A stretch of DNA of 64,000 bases from Daucus carota subsp. sativus (Eukaryota; Streptophyta; Magnoliopsida; Apiales; Apiaceae): assembly GCF_001625215.2 (NCBI RefSeq), contig NC_030381.2:54175214-54239213 (forward strand), written 5' to 3'. A program made the position numbers and the translations under genes. Within the stretch, counting starts at the first letter, position 1. Each line of letters begins with the position of its first letter. The notes beneath the pieces were generated by a model. That model saw only the letters and a program-made list of their open reading frames with translations, was not told where the DNA came from and ran no database searches. Of the stretch, positions 24,144-35,893 are shown piece by piece.

Positions 24144-24932
24144 TATGCTAGTTTACATTAATCATATAATTTAGTCTTCATATATGAGTAATTTGAAGCT
24201 GTGCCTTTTCTTGTGGATACAGCAATCACCCATAAGTTTGATTGCTAATTTGTTGCTGATTTGATTAACCTTAGTTATAGCTTATAATCTGTAGGAAGAA
24301 AACCTTGGTTACGAAATAAGTTAGTAGTCGTTCCCAAGTTTTGAGATCCTATAGATTCAATCCAAGGGTATGAGCGGAACACAAAAGTTCATTATGTAAT
24401 TGTTAATTGATGAGTATACATGTAGCTTAATCCTCGTAGATATCATCATCTTTCTTCTTGCATAGGCATATAGACAGTTATAGTGGGCAGTAACACTAGG
24501 CCTGAAAGTGGCATTCGCTGACCAAGTAGGCTTTCCAAATCCATTATTTGTACAGGGATGTAGGCTATAGTATATATTAAAGACATAAATGATTATACTT
24601 ATTGAACAAACAAATTTTGATTTACAAATGATCTCCTTAGATGAAAATATAACTACATCAATAAAGATGGGAGCTTTATTATAGGCCCAACAGCACAAAA
24701 AAGACAAAACAATTTGTTGACTGGGCTCTGTTTGTCCATCAGCTTAGGAGTTGATATATTATTGTAACTCTCCTGAGAATAGGACACTTTTGTAAATTGA
24801 CACCTTTTAGCCATTTAACGCACTCCTCAGTACTCCCTCCATTCAATTGGCGAAGAAGAAAGATGAAAGGAGCGTTAACTAGATAAGAACAGGGAAATGC
24901 AGCAGGAGCTGAGAACTTGGCAAAGAAAAAAC
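24144..24932. other. Convergent spacer between NAA40 and the receptor kinase
   Basis: The two genes end toward each other here. Short open frames on the minus strand (24357-24707 and 24739-24936) show no family features. The sequence probably holds both 3' UTRs. Confidence 0.5.
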
Positions 24933-27630
24933 TCATCCATTGACTGAAAAAGTGAATTCATCATCGGTCAATCCTCGTGAAGAGTAAATGTCATCACTTG
25001 CATAAGAAGAGTGATCTTCCTCACTGTTTCTCTCCTTAAGCTCATTAATCTTCTCAAGAGCTTCCTTCAAATCCCACCTTTTCTCCACATTCCATTCGCA
25101 GCAACACATTCCAATCTTCAGTAGTTTTAGCATTTCACCCTGTCCATTCGCAGTCCCTTTCATATCTTTATCAAACACCTCTCCTGTCCACTCTTCTCGA
25201 ACAACAGAATTTACCCAGCTCGCTAAATCTGCATTTCCCCCCTTTCCCTGCTTTAAGTAATTTGCAGGGAACTTTCCTGTCAGCATCTCAAGTATTAGAA
25301 TTCCCAGACACCAAACATCCGTCTTTCTGGTGAGGCGGTTATTTTGTGCCAACTCGGGGGACTTGTAGGCTACCATAAACTGATAGGCATGTTCTTTATT
25401 GATTACAGGAACTAAAGCATAATCCGATAACAGAGGTACAAATGTTTCATCTAGTAGCACATTGGACGACTTTAAGTGACCATGGGGTAGAGCTAGGCTG
25501 GGAAAAGCTTTGTATAGATAATTTAATCCTTTGCCCACTCCTTTAATGATTCTTAGGCGTGTTGGCCAATCAAGTCCTGGTTGATTAGGTTTGAGATTAC
25601 CTGTGTACAAAACACATGTTAAATCTGAATTTTATGTGCAGGCTCCACAACTAGAGCACTCTATCGTGAAGGCAATGCCAGAAATTTCATGAAGTTGACT
25701 ATGCTATACATGAAGTTGTTGCAATTGATAGAATCAACTTACCATGGAGATGACTAGCCAAGCTACCATTTTCAGCAAAGTCGGTGATCAAAAGCTTTTC
25801 TTCCTTTTTGTAGTAAAACGCCACAAACGGCAGTAGATTAGGGTGCGATAGACTTCCTAACTTCCGCATATGCTCATAGAAATCTTCTTTTCCCACATTA
25901 CTCATCTGCTTATATCTCTTTACAACCATGGCTGGTCCACTTAAAAGGATAGCCTTGTATGATGATCCAAAGCTTCCGCTGCCCAAAACTTCAGCAGATG
26001 CTCTGAGGAGGTCTTGCAACTCGAACCTCTCTGTGCCATTCCGCACAAAATGTAGTTTTCCAGTCTGTTCAGTTTTCTTGTAGTTATCAGCTGTCTGTTT
26101 AGGCAATCCAATTTCCTTTCTGTTATCATAGTTATACTTGGTCTCTTTCTTCTGAGATTTTGTTGACCCTAGTCTTTCGACTTTTGACGTTTTGCGTCTG
26201 TTTCGCCTGTGAAACAATAATAAAGTAATGACAATAACAGCTAGAGCTAGGGCCCCAACAGACGCAACAATGATGGGGACTTTCGGGATGGATTTCTTCT
26301 TGGATGCCGGACAATTGTTCAAAGGCTTACCACATAAATTGTTTCCTGATTCGCAGTGAAAGAAATATATGATTACTACAAATGAATAATTGATCGATAA
26401 AAGTGCCTTATTAAAGAAGAAATAGATTTTATTTTGCATGTTCTTTATGTTGCCATTAGTATATCCTTGATGTGCACCCAACATAATCTGTTGGTATAAA
26501 TTAAAGTTTGTTATAATTAGGACTTCAATTGTTATATATGGATAGCTTTTATTATGTTAAACTGTTCACAGTGAAGAAAACTTAGTTTTATTAATTATTT
26601 GAAGCTGATAAACTTTCTGGTTTTGTTGATTTTTAGGGCTAGCATGCATGGGTAAAATATATTGATTACTTCAAGGCAGATGCTTCAAAAACAAAGGTAT
26701 CTTTTAATTTAAATTCTTTTTGATATCTTCCTATATGAGACTGTGTAGCTTATAACATCTTCTTTACAAATGACAAATATACTAAAAAGAGAATGTGATA
26801 ATTTATAATCTAACCCAACAGTTTGTATTACTAACGCAAATTTGGTTGGACTGAAAGGATATTGGTAATTCATGAATGGATATAAATTATTATTTTAAAA
26901 TAAAGCTAAAAGCTCCTATTATACTCACCAGTTACCAGAATTTATAAATCATTATTTAAACATAAAGCTAGAAGATATTATAATACTTACCAGCAAAAAA
27001 GCTCGCAGTCTCATCGCTTAAGACAGATGGAATAGGACCTTCAAGTTTGTTGTTGGCAAAATTCGCTATCAAATCTTTTTGCTTAAAATTAGGTATTTCA
27101 CCCTCAAACTTGTTGTTTTGCAGCTGCAGATCTACAAGCTTAGACAGAGTGGCAAGGGAATTTGGAATTTTGCCAGTGAGACCATTGTTTCCCAGATAGA
27201 CTCTTCTCATCTGATTCATACCCTTAAAAGCATCACCAGGAATCTCTCCAGAAAAGTTGTTATTTGCCAGGTAGAGTGTTCGAAGAGCGCGGATTTTGTT
27301 GATGTTACTAGGAATTGGTCCGTCAAAGTTGTTGTTCATGAAGCTCACAGAACGCAGAGTTGGCAACTTTGACAGGGAATCAAAATTTATGGTGCCTGAA
27401 AGCCCCATGGATTCAAGTTGCAACCCATTTAAGACGTTTGCTTTGCAAAGCAAGCCATTCCAGTTCGCGTTGTTACCATTACACGGTGAAACATCTTTAT
27501 TCCAATTTTCTAGTGCACCGGCATTTGATAATGTTTTTTTGAAATCCAGAAGAATTTCTGTTTCTGAATCATCAGACAACCCGACAGCGATGCACATTAA
27601 CAGTACAAAGAGCAAAATAGCCCGCCTCAT
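24933..27630 (-). CDS. Pollen receptor-like kinase (LRR-RLK III)
   Basis: Plasma-membrane receptor-like kinase of the pollen PRK group, which in known cases acts in pollen-tube growth with ROP-GEFs. Exons are 27630-26991, 26345-25743 and 25600-24933, all in phase, giving 636 residues. It has a signal peptide (MRRAILLFVLLMCIAVGLS), an LRR N-cap (ALENWNKDVSPC, NWNGLLC), about five or six LRRs, a transmembrane segment (VPIIVASVGALALAVIVITLL) and a kinase domain. The P-loop is LGSGSFGSSYK and the ATP lysine is in MVVKRYK. The catalytic HRD is HGH and DFG is DYA, so it is probably a weak or dead kinase, as is common in this group. From memory the nearest Arabidopsis gene is At4g31250. The intracellular juxtamembrane region is basic and rich in Lys and Thr. 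Confidence 0.92.
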
Positions 27631-28828
27631 TATTTTACAACTTTTGTCCTGCTCGTGTGCTCTGCTTCTCCGAATTCTCAATGCAGCTCTTCTTCTTCTG
27701 CAGTGCCTGAGAATAGAGTTATGTTTGTGTGTAAGAAATGCAATAACGAAATGTGCTCGGGGAGGGACAAATAAGAAGGATGGTAATTGGTATTGACGAG
27801 GTCTTTCCTGCAAGCTATGAGCTGTTTAAATCAAGCCGGCATCGCTCAGTTTCAACACAGTGTTGGCCAGTTTGGCTTGATGGCATGCTTAAGATAATCT
27901 GGTATTTGTAGTTTCCTTGTTTACTATGATGCTGACATATAATACTACTAAATTATATGCATAATCTTGTTTGCTCTTGTTATTGATGATTAAGTTTTTT
28001 AATCTGTATTGTAATCTCAGCCGTCTCACTACTACTTACAACCGTATTGAAACAATCTAAATTCTTCATAGTAGTATTTTGATATCCAAGGGTGTCCTCG
28101 ACTATTCGTCTATAGCCCTAAATAGTTAAATTCTATAAAATTTACATATTGAATTTATTTTTTCGGATCATGTATTCATGTCTATTGTATTGAACTTATT
28201 TTTCGGACTTGGTTAGTATCATCAGCAAACCTTTATTCCTTGTATTTTTTGTCCCAGCTAGTCCGAAATATTGGATCCATCTCCAACAGCAAGTATAAAA
28301 TCAATTAAGGTTCTGTTTGCTTGGATAGAGCGAGGAATCAGATATGAAAAAGACTAAACTCTAGAGGTGCAAATAAAAAAAATAACTGCAGAGTTGTTAA
28401 TAATGGAATATTCATTTTCAAGGATTAGTATCCTTCCTGTAAATTACATCATTAATCATGATCTTTACAGAAATTTGGATACGTACTTATAGATTAATAT
28501 ATATTTTCGAAAGATAGTTACAAAACAAAAGATCATGATCTTTCAGACAGATACATAATTATAGATTTAACAAATATATTTACTTGTAACATATATGTTT
28601 ATTCACAGATTAAATATAAATTTTTATAGAACAATATAATTATAACTACCTTAATATATGCATAAAAAATAGAGTTACATACACAATTCTTAAACAAAAA
28701 CATGTTACAGACATAGCCTGATGAGCTATATATCCAGGGAGCAATACTATTACATGATCTGGGCTAATTAAGAACAGAAAGATAAGTTGAGGAAACTGGG
28801 CATTAATCAAATATCATCTATCAAACTC
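27631..28828. other. Receptor-kinase promoter and AT-rich spacer
   Basis: Upstream of the minus-strand kinase start. No gene is seen, and an extended open frame into 27813 has no ATG advantage. No clear repeat. Confidence 0.5.
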
Positions 28829-28981
28829 ATGAAGAATCCATTATCTTCAAACTGCCACCACAATCACAATGTCCTGGTACGACTTTCTCTATTGGCTGTT
28901 GTGATAGTCTTCTTTGTCTTATATGTTAATTACATGCTGCTTCATGCATTAATGGAATCCGTAACTCGACGAAGGGGATGA
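28829..28981 (+). CDS. Possible 50-residue single-pass membrane protein
   Basis: The open frame starts MKNPLSSNCHHNHN and continues with a hydrophobic stretch (about residues 19-38, LLAVVIVFFVLYVNYMLL), then a short basic tail ESVTRRRG. The composition looks protein-like rather than random: one clean membrane helix with a positively charged C-terminus. I do not recognise a family, and no clear TATA box or intron is visible. It could equally be chance in AT-rich DNA. Confidence 0.3.
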   Translation: MKNPLSSNCHHNHNVLVRLSLLAVVIVFFVLYVNYMLLHALMESVTRRRG

Positions 28982-29457
28982 AGATGTTAAGTAATCAATT
29001 CTCCCAAGACCTCCAGGTAGTTGGGGACTTACCATGATCATATATTATCTCTCTGCCGAATGTATGCTACTGACATACGTATCTACGAGACCCGGACCCA
29101 TTTTATTTTGGGTATCGGGCACATTGTGATGAAGAAATATCTTGGCGAGTACCTCCATGACTTCTATCTTAATGATTAGAGAAAGAAAAACACCAAGAAG
29201 ATTCTTTCTGCAGAGACCCGAGGTATACAAAATACAGTACTTGATGAATGCACCGAGAGCCTCGTCTATTTGGAAGGATTCCAGAATGAGGCTGAATTTG
29301 AACAGTTAATCATGTTCTATGTGGCTGGTCTGAATTAATGATCAATAGACTGCTAAGCTAAATTCAAGTAGTTAAGATTGTTCTTGGAATTTTGTATTTG
29401 TTCAATGAGCACCAGATGCATATTTTCTGTGTAACAATTTGTTCTATATATCATTAC

Positions 29458-29648
29458 GGTTTGGCTAGTGTGTGCCCATGGACACATGCTAAGCACTAAC
29501 ATTAATAAAAATGGAAGGTTTTGATTGGTGTAGTTGTTGTAACTGCAGAGGGTCCACCATTATTAAAGAAGGTAAGCCAATAGAAACCCTCCAATTTCAT
29601 AAATTTTGGTGCTTAATGTGTGCCCATGGGCACACCATAGAAAAACCG
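29458..29648 (-). mobile_element. Palindrome-tipped MITE, copy a
   Basis: 191 bp flanked by a perfect 9-bp duplication, ATATCATTA, on both sides (29449-29457 and 29649-29657). The length of the duplication points to a Mutator-like element. Termini are CGGTTTGGCTAGTGTGTGCCC and its complement-like GGGCACACCATAGAAAAACCG. The right tip contains the perfect 18-bp palindrome GTGTGCCCATGGGCACAC. It is almost an exact inverse of the next element. Confidence 0.8.
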
Positions 29649-29690
29649 ATATCATTATAATAAAGGTCTTTCTAATGAGTAATATAATAA

Positions 29691-29882
29691 CGGTTTTTCT
29701 ATGGTGTGCCCATGGGCACACACTAAGCACCAAAATTTATGAAATTGGAGGGTTTCTATTGGCTTACCTTCTTTAATAATGGTGGACCCTCTGCAGTTAC
29801 AACAACTACACCAATCAAAACCTTCCATTTTTATTAATGTTAGTGCTTAGCATGTGCCCATGGGCATACACTAGCCAAACCG
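29691..29882 (+). mobile_element. Palindrome-tipped MITE, copy b (inverted)
   Basis: 192 bp, nearly identical to copy a in inverse orientation, after a 42-bp spacer. Together a and b make a long hairpin-capable structure (29458-29882). A clean 9-bp duplication is not visible around b. Confidence 0.8.
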
Positions 29883-30034
29883 ATTATTTATTTACCGATC
29901 ATTTGGGAAAAAAAATTAGAATTAGATTTGGGGTACATGACAATCAGCAACTTGTAAATGTGGTGCAATTCAGATCCTATCGGCATATTATGATGTAAAA
30001 TTAACAACTTGCAAATGTGGTGACTTTATTATAA

Positions 30035-30220
30035 CGGTTTTTCTGTGATGTGCCCATGGGCACGCGCTAACTTTCATGAGTATGATGCATTTTTATTGGT
30101 CCTCCAATCATAAATATGGATGGCCCCTCTGCATTTGCACCAAGTCCACTAATAAAAACCCACCAAACTCATCAAAATTAGTGTTTATTGTGTGCCCTTG
30201 GGCACACATTAGAAAGACCC
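30035..30220 (+). mobile_element. Palindrome-tipped MITE, copy c
   Basis: About 186 bp starting CGGTTTTTCTGTGATGTGCCCATGGG and ending GGGCACACATTAGAAAGACCC. The interior differs from copies a and b and matches the truncated copy at 14474 instead, so the family has at least two interior types. Confidence 0.75.
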
Positions 30221-31011
30221 ATAAATAATTATTCTAATTAGATGGTTTATATGCAGGGCACCTAATATGCTGATAAAATCTGGCCAAATTGTACATAGCA
30301 GGGCCTGTAGTCCTGAGGTTTTTGCATCTATCATCACAGTTGATTCGCTTAACAACTTAATCAATGGCCGATGAATGATCTGCCTCGGTCACAAGCACAA
30401 ATGATCATTTACTAATATATTTTATATTTGCATATTTTGAAATAAAAAATATGTAACAACTTTTATAAAAAATGAAATCGATTTTTCAAGGATTTGTTTT
30501 CTCTAATAACAATTTTTAAATTAAACATTTCTGTTAAAAAAATGGCACATAACTTAGGTTCCGTTTGGCTTAACTTAAAAGAAGTGATTTATTATTTAAA
30601 ATAAAAAAGAGAATTATAAGTGATAAGTGAACTTGACTTATATCTTATAACAGTTTTTGGATAACTTTTACTTATAGGTCAATTGTGTGTTTAGGAATTT
30701 TAATTTATAAATTTAAAAATAATTCAAATTATTAAATAAAATTTATCACATATTAAAATTTAAAAATTTCATAATAAAATATAAATCACTAAAAATTCCA
30801 AACTAAAACTAACATTTCTAACTTTCAAGTCTAAAAAACTTGTAAAAAACACTTCACATTCTTTTGCAAACAACATAAAAATAAAAATAGTTTAAAATAT
30901 TAAAAGAAACCGAATACGTCAAAACTAAGCATGGCCAAAAGCCCAAAACACCCGCTTAAATACTTAATCCACTCACGGAGATCTCACAGACGACTTTACT
31001 GTACATTCACA
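30221..31011. other. Spacer with hAT-like remnant
   Basis: No gene. From about 30557 the words GTTCCGTTTGGCTTAACTTAAAAGAAGTGA resemble the left end of the element at 12719, but the right end is unclear. Confidence 0.4.
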
Positions 31012-31736
31012 TAGGGCTGAGCATAATTATCCGAAACCGGTTCAAACCGGCCGATCCGAACCGTCCAAACCGAATATTTCGGTTTCTTAACGGTTTGGTT
31101 TGGTTTTGGTAATTGGAAAACCGAAAATTTTCGGGTTGGTTTCGGTTTTCACTTCCAAACCGATCGAAATATCCGAACCGCACCGTTATCACATATGTTA
31201 TGTAATTAATTTTATAAATTTAATTTAAGTATTTAAGTGTTCAAGTGTTGATCAATATTATGGATATTTCTTACATTTTAAAATTATTCTTTTTCTTTTT
31301 CTCCATTCTTATTTTATCTACTCGTCATTAATAATCAATCTTTTTTCTTTTTTCTCTTTTAAATAAAATATTTTGTTTAGTTTTAAAATAAAATGAATTA
31401 TTTGTTTTCATAGTAACGTAAAAGGGTAGCACCTAAAATTATTTATATCAAATAATTATACAAATTTCATCTTTATCTTTTATTAAGCATGTTGTTAAGT
31501 GACAAAAAAAAGGGAGCAAATGGAATTATTTTAAATTAATAAAAGTTTATTATATTTTTAATATTTTGGTATTAAACCGAAACCAAACCGAACCAAACCG
31601 TTAAGAATCGGTCGGTTTGGATTGGTTTTTACAACATTCGGTTTGGTTATGGTTTGTACGTTTTCCAAACCGAAAAATTCGGTTTGGTTCGGTTTAGACC
31701 TCCAAAACCGTCCAAACCAAACCGTGCTCACCCCTA
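31012..31736. mobile_element. hAT MITE with 8-bp target duplication
   Basis: 725 bp flanked by a perfect 8-bp duplication CATTCACA (31004-31011 and 31737-31744). Termini are TAGGGCTGAGCA and TGCTCACCCCTA. Both subterminal regions are packed with AACCGAAACC and GGTTTGGTTT words in opposite orientation, typical of transposase-binding repeats in hAT MITEs. No transposase frame. Confidence 0.88.
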
Positions 31737-32122
31737 CATTCACATGTCACTCAGGCCCAAGGATTAAGTCTCATTTCCTATGTCCAAGAACTAAGTGAAA
31801 GTAAACATAAGCGTAGGCTTGGACTCGTATAATTTTACCGGTAAAATTGATTTTAATAAAAATTATAGTGTCAATGAGTCCAATGTGTTTTATGAATGAT
31901 GAGATTTTGACATTAAAATAATATAAATATTATGTTATTTTAGCATCGCGGGTAGTTAGAACATATCTGCCATATCTAAAAATTATATAAAATTATAATT
32001 ACATAGTTAAATATCACTTAAACTTAATACATAAAATCTAACATTCAAATTCATTCACATCATTAATATGAAATATTATAAGATTGAGAATAGAATCCAA
32101 AATAAAATCATATATATATATA

Positions 32123-32884
32123 GGGTCAGGTTCGAGATAGAACCAAGTTATTGTTAGAACTTAGAACTCGCTAAGGACCATTAGATCTAAGTATATTATA
32201 TGGTTGAGATTGAAATTATATTTAATTATGAAGTACTATATGCATTAAATATGTACATATTTATGATCATTAACTAATCACTTTAAATAAAATGACTTAC
32301 TTACCATAACTAGTTTTAGTTTTAAATATAATTATTATATATTGCTGCAGTATACTCTATTTTTATGTCATATATTCATTAAAACAAAAAAATACTATTG
32401 CAGTATATCATAAATTATACTCTTACATTATTGTCGAACTAATACAAAAATAACATAACCATAGTATATACCATTGCAGTATATGTAAGTAATAGATAAA
32501 ATAATAGATTCAATTCATAAACACGATATTAGCTAAAATGAAATAATTAGTGAATTCATTATTTTATTGTAACTTAAATATACTGCAATGATATACCATA
32601 GTATATTTATAAATTGATTTGATTTTTTTATCTATTACTTAGATATACTGCAATGGTATACAATAATTATATCATGTGTGATATATTTCCTGAAATAGTG
32701 AGATATGATATATAATTTATTACCTAATATAATGTGAAATATAAGGTGTGCTTTAATGAGGGAAGATATTAAATGATTTAATATAAATGCCCTTTAAATC
32801 ATAGCCATAGATTTAAATAAATCTGACGGATGTCTACGGTCCTAAGTTCTAATTCTAGTATAGGTTCTAATTTGAACCTCACCC
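32123..32884. mobile_element. MITE with GGGTCAGGTTC ends
   Basis: About 762 bp inserted in TA-rich DNA. The left end GGGTCAGGTTCGAGATAGAACC is matched, inverted, by GGGTGAGGTTCAAATTAGAACC, and further inside TTAGAACTTAG also pairs. The interior contains repeated TATACTGCAATG words. The family is not named here; a TA target is likely. Confidence 0.75.
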
Positions 32885-32919
<35 letters not shown>

Positions 32920-32943
32920 TATATATATATATATACATATATA
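32885..32943. repeat. TA/CA microsatellite
   Basis: TA repeats interrupted by a short ACACACAC run, between two transposons. Confidence 0.85.
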
Positions 32944-33371
32944 GAACAAAGTTCTATGTAGTCCACATATATACTGTAGTAGCGTAGATCATGTATGTTC
33001 TGCAACTATAGAATGGCATAAAAACATTACAAAATGTGTTATTTTGCAAATCATGTTCTATAAATATCATTATTTTGTTAAAAATTTTGACAATCCTAAA
33101 CATTCTACAAGTTAAATAGTGAAAAACACATTATTCTGCAAAACATGTTAAGTTTGCAGAACATATTTACATATTACAGAACATATGTGTTCTACTTGTC
33201 GAACATAAATGATTTTCAATATTTTTCATGAAATAGTGATATTTATAAAATGTATTTCACAAAATAACAAGTTTCATACATTTTGCAATATTTTTATACC
33301 ATTTTATAGTTGCAGAACATACGTGGTCTACGGTACTACAGTAAATATGTGGACTACATGGAACTTAACTC
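32944..33371. mobile_element. Foldback MITE with very long inverted ends
   Basis: About 428 bp. Each end forms an inverted repeat of some 150 bp, sharing TGTAGTCCACATAT, TACTGTAGTA, CGTAGA, TATGTTCTGCAACTATA and AATGG-ATAAAAA, so nearly the whole element can fold. TA flanks both sides. The right side abuts an AT tract. Confidence 0.8.

Positions 33372-33430
<59 letters not shown>
33372..33430. repeat. AT microsatellite
   Basis: About 27 uninterrupted AT units. Confidence 0.9.
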
Positions 33431-33432
<2 letters not shown>

Positions 33433-33795
33433 CATTATTAATTTTATATAAAATTATGTTATTTTTAACCCAAATTTGTTGTTAAACATGACACATATTT
33501 TTATTATTCATAATAAAAAGTTAATCGGCTTAAAATTTGAAAATAATTAATGTTTTAGATGAGTATATATATTTGATTCTAAAATGTAGTCTGTTGTTAT
33601 TCTTTTAAAAATGTTCTTTTTGAGCAATGAACTACCTATATATATAAATCATTTTTGTTGAATCAAATGTAAGTAGGTGTTTGGGATGAAAGAAATTGAA
33701 ACATTACAAGAAATTTGATATTGGAGGTCTATAGGGAAAAATACCTTTTTTTAATCATCTTTATTCAAATATTGATCCCATAAATCGCAGGCATG

Positions 33796-34037
33796 CTATA
33801 AATCTAGAAGGAATAATTAAACTATCAGTTAAGTTAGAGTTAAAGAATGGGTTCACAACTTATCTTATTTTTATGAGTAAACACAAAAACATAGAGTAAT
33901 TAACTACATAATCGTTAAAACTAAACACAGTCAAGGAAGTGGTCTAAGGACCGGTGCTAATTATTAGTACCAGTTCTACGTTGATCAGAGGGGAGTCATC
34001 CCGCGTTGTGCTGGGATTTTCAAGTTGGCCTTTTAAC

Positions 34038-34074
<37 letters not shown>

Positions 34075-34510
34075 TGTTATTTTTATTATTATTGCAGTTG
34101 TTTTTTTTATATGCCCAACTTGTTCTTTTACATGATAACTAGCTTAAAATTATTCTATTTGTAAGTCATTTCAAAATATTAGAACAATATTGATGCGCTG
34201 CCCACAATAATTCTTAGTTATAAAACTTACCATGGATATTATAAATAAAAATTATGTAAAAAGTACTTTCCACAATGACGGGATATAATCTTTTTCATAT
34301 AAAATATATTGATAATTGATAAAAACTATTTTTTTTTTGACGTACAATTCTAGAAACAAAAAGTAGGGGAAAAAAAAAGAAGAAAAATGTGAAATTCTTA
34401 ACTAATTAATTATTTATTTTCCATAGAAAAAGCCCTAACGCGGTGGCAGGTAAAACAATATATATAAATGAATTTGTTACACTATAATAGCGACATCATC
34501 ACCTTCTCTG
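33796..34510. repeat. Tandem duplication unit A
   Basis: About 715 bp whose order of blocks (CTATAAATCTAG, AAGTGGTCTAAGGACCGG, TTCTACGTTGATCAGA, GCTGGGATTTT, ATGCCCAACTTGTTC, GCCCTAACGCGGTGGCAG, CACCTTCTCTG) is repeated in unit B immediately downstream. It contains an AAT microsatellite at about 34040-34072. No coding sequence. Confidence 0.85.
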
Positions 34511-34624
34511 CTATAAATCTAGCTAGAAGGAATAATTAAACTATCAGTTAAGTTAGAGTTAAATTCAGAATGGGTTCACAACTTGTCTTATCTTTATGAG
34601 TAAACACGAAAATATAAACTATGT

Positions 34625-34880
34625 GGGTGTTTGGCGGAGTTTTTAAACCCCGCTTATGGATTTCTAAGTTAAAGCATTTATTCGTACTGTTTGCGTAAAA
34701 AATCGAGAAACATGCACTTATAAAAAGTTAGGATTCCAACTTTTGTTTCATAACTTATACTTTTTTCTCAAACACTTTAATCACTTATAAATCTTAATTA
34801 ACTTCTAACTTCTATTTCACTTTTTCACTTTTTCATTTTAATCAAGAAACACTTATTTTAAGTTTACTCAAACAGCCCCC
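34625..34880. mobile_element. hAT-like MITE in unit B
   Basis: 256 bp from GGGTGTTTGGCGG to CAAACAGCCCCC, and absent at the matching place in unit A. Confidence 0.7.
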
Positions 34881-34942
34881 TGTATAATCATTAAAAGTAA
34901 ACACAGTCAAGGAAGTGGTCTAAGGACCGGTGCTAATTAATA

Positions 34943-35245
34943 CTCCCTCCGTCCCCCTCAATTGTTTACATTGGAGGGGGACACGGAGACCAAGACAATG
35001 TATGAAAAATGAGTAAAGTTAGGTGAAAAGTGGGTAAAGTGGTGGGACCCATCAATATTTAATAATAGATTTGAGATAGTGGAGGAAAGTAGTGGGTGTA
35101 ATAGTAGTTTTTATTGTTAAATATGAGATAGTGGGATTAGATAGTGGGTGTAATGATGAAAAAATTTACTATTTATGGTAACGTAAAGAAATGAGAGGGA
35201 CATCCCAAAATAGTAACCGTAAAGAAATGAGAGGGACGGAGGGAG
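34943..35245. mobile_element. Stowaway-like MITE in unit B
   Basis: 303 bp with ends CTCCCTCCGTCCC and GGGACGGAGGGAG, flanked by TA. Unit A has a single uninterrupted TA (TAGTACCAG) at this point, which directly shows the insertion. Confidence 0.92.
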
Positions 35246-35812
35246 TACCAGTTCTACGTTGATCAGAAGGGAGTCATCCGGCGCTGTGCTGGGATTTTTA
35301 AGTTGGCCCTTTAAAAAATAAAATAATAATAATAATAATAATTTTTTTATATGCCCAACTTGTTCTTTTACATGATAACTAGCTTAAAGTTATTCTATTT
35401 GTAAGTCATTTCTAAATATTAGAACATTGCTGCCCACAAAAATTTTTAGCTATAAAACTTGTGAGGCACATCATAAATAAAAATTATGTAAAAAAAACTT
35501 TCCACAATGACAGGATATAATCTTTTTTATATAAAAATATATTGATAATTGATAAAAACTAATTTGTTTTTGACGTACAATTCTAGAAACAAAAAGTAGG
35601 AAAAAGGATAATGTGAAATTCATAACTAATTAATTATTGCTTTTCCAGAGAAAAAGCCCTAACGCGGTGGCAGATGAAACCATATAAATAAATTTGTTAC
35701 ACTAATAGCGACATTATCACCTTCTCTGCGTCTGAGAGATAAGCTATTTACAATCATCCACAATTATAAGTTGACCTAATATAATAAGCCTACTGGGAAG
35801 AACAAAAACACC

Positions 35813-35820
35813 TATAAAAA
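35813..35820 (+). promoter_or_regulatory. TATA box of the secreted-peptide gene
   Basis: TATAAAAA lies 81 bp upstream of the ATG at 35894, followed by a pyrimidine-poor, CAAACCAAACC leader. Confidence 0.65.
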
Positions 35821-35893
35821 CCCATGCAGTTTATGCAGTAATGCACCAAACCAAACCAAAGCCTAAACGCAAACATAAAGTCCAGAGCTCAAA

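Larger units (their letters stand above)
34511..35728. repeat. Tandem duplication unit B, with two MITE insertions
   Basis: Copy of unit A starting at CTATAAATCTAG, enlarged by two transposons (34625-34880 and 34943-35245) that are absent from A. Unit A supplies the empty sites. It ends about 85 bp before the TATA box of the peptide gene, so its right part is likely promoter. Confidence 0.85.

Noticed and set aside
33209-33451. Open frame ending in an Ile-Tyr run
   Set aside because: Translation of the foldback element and AT microsatellite.
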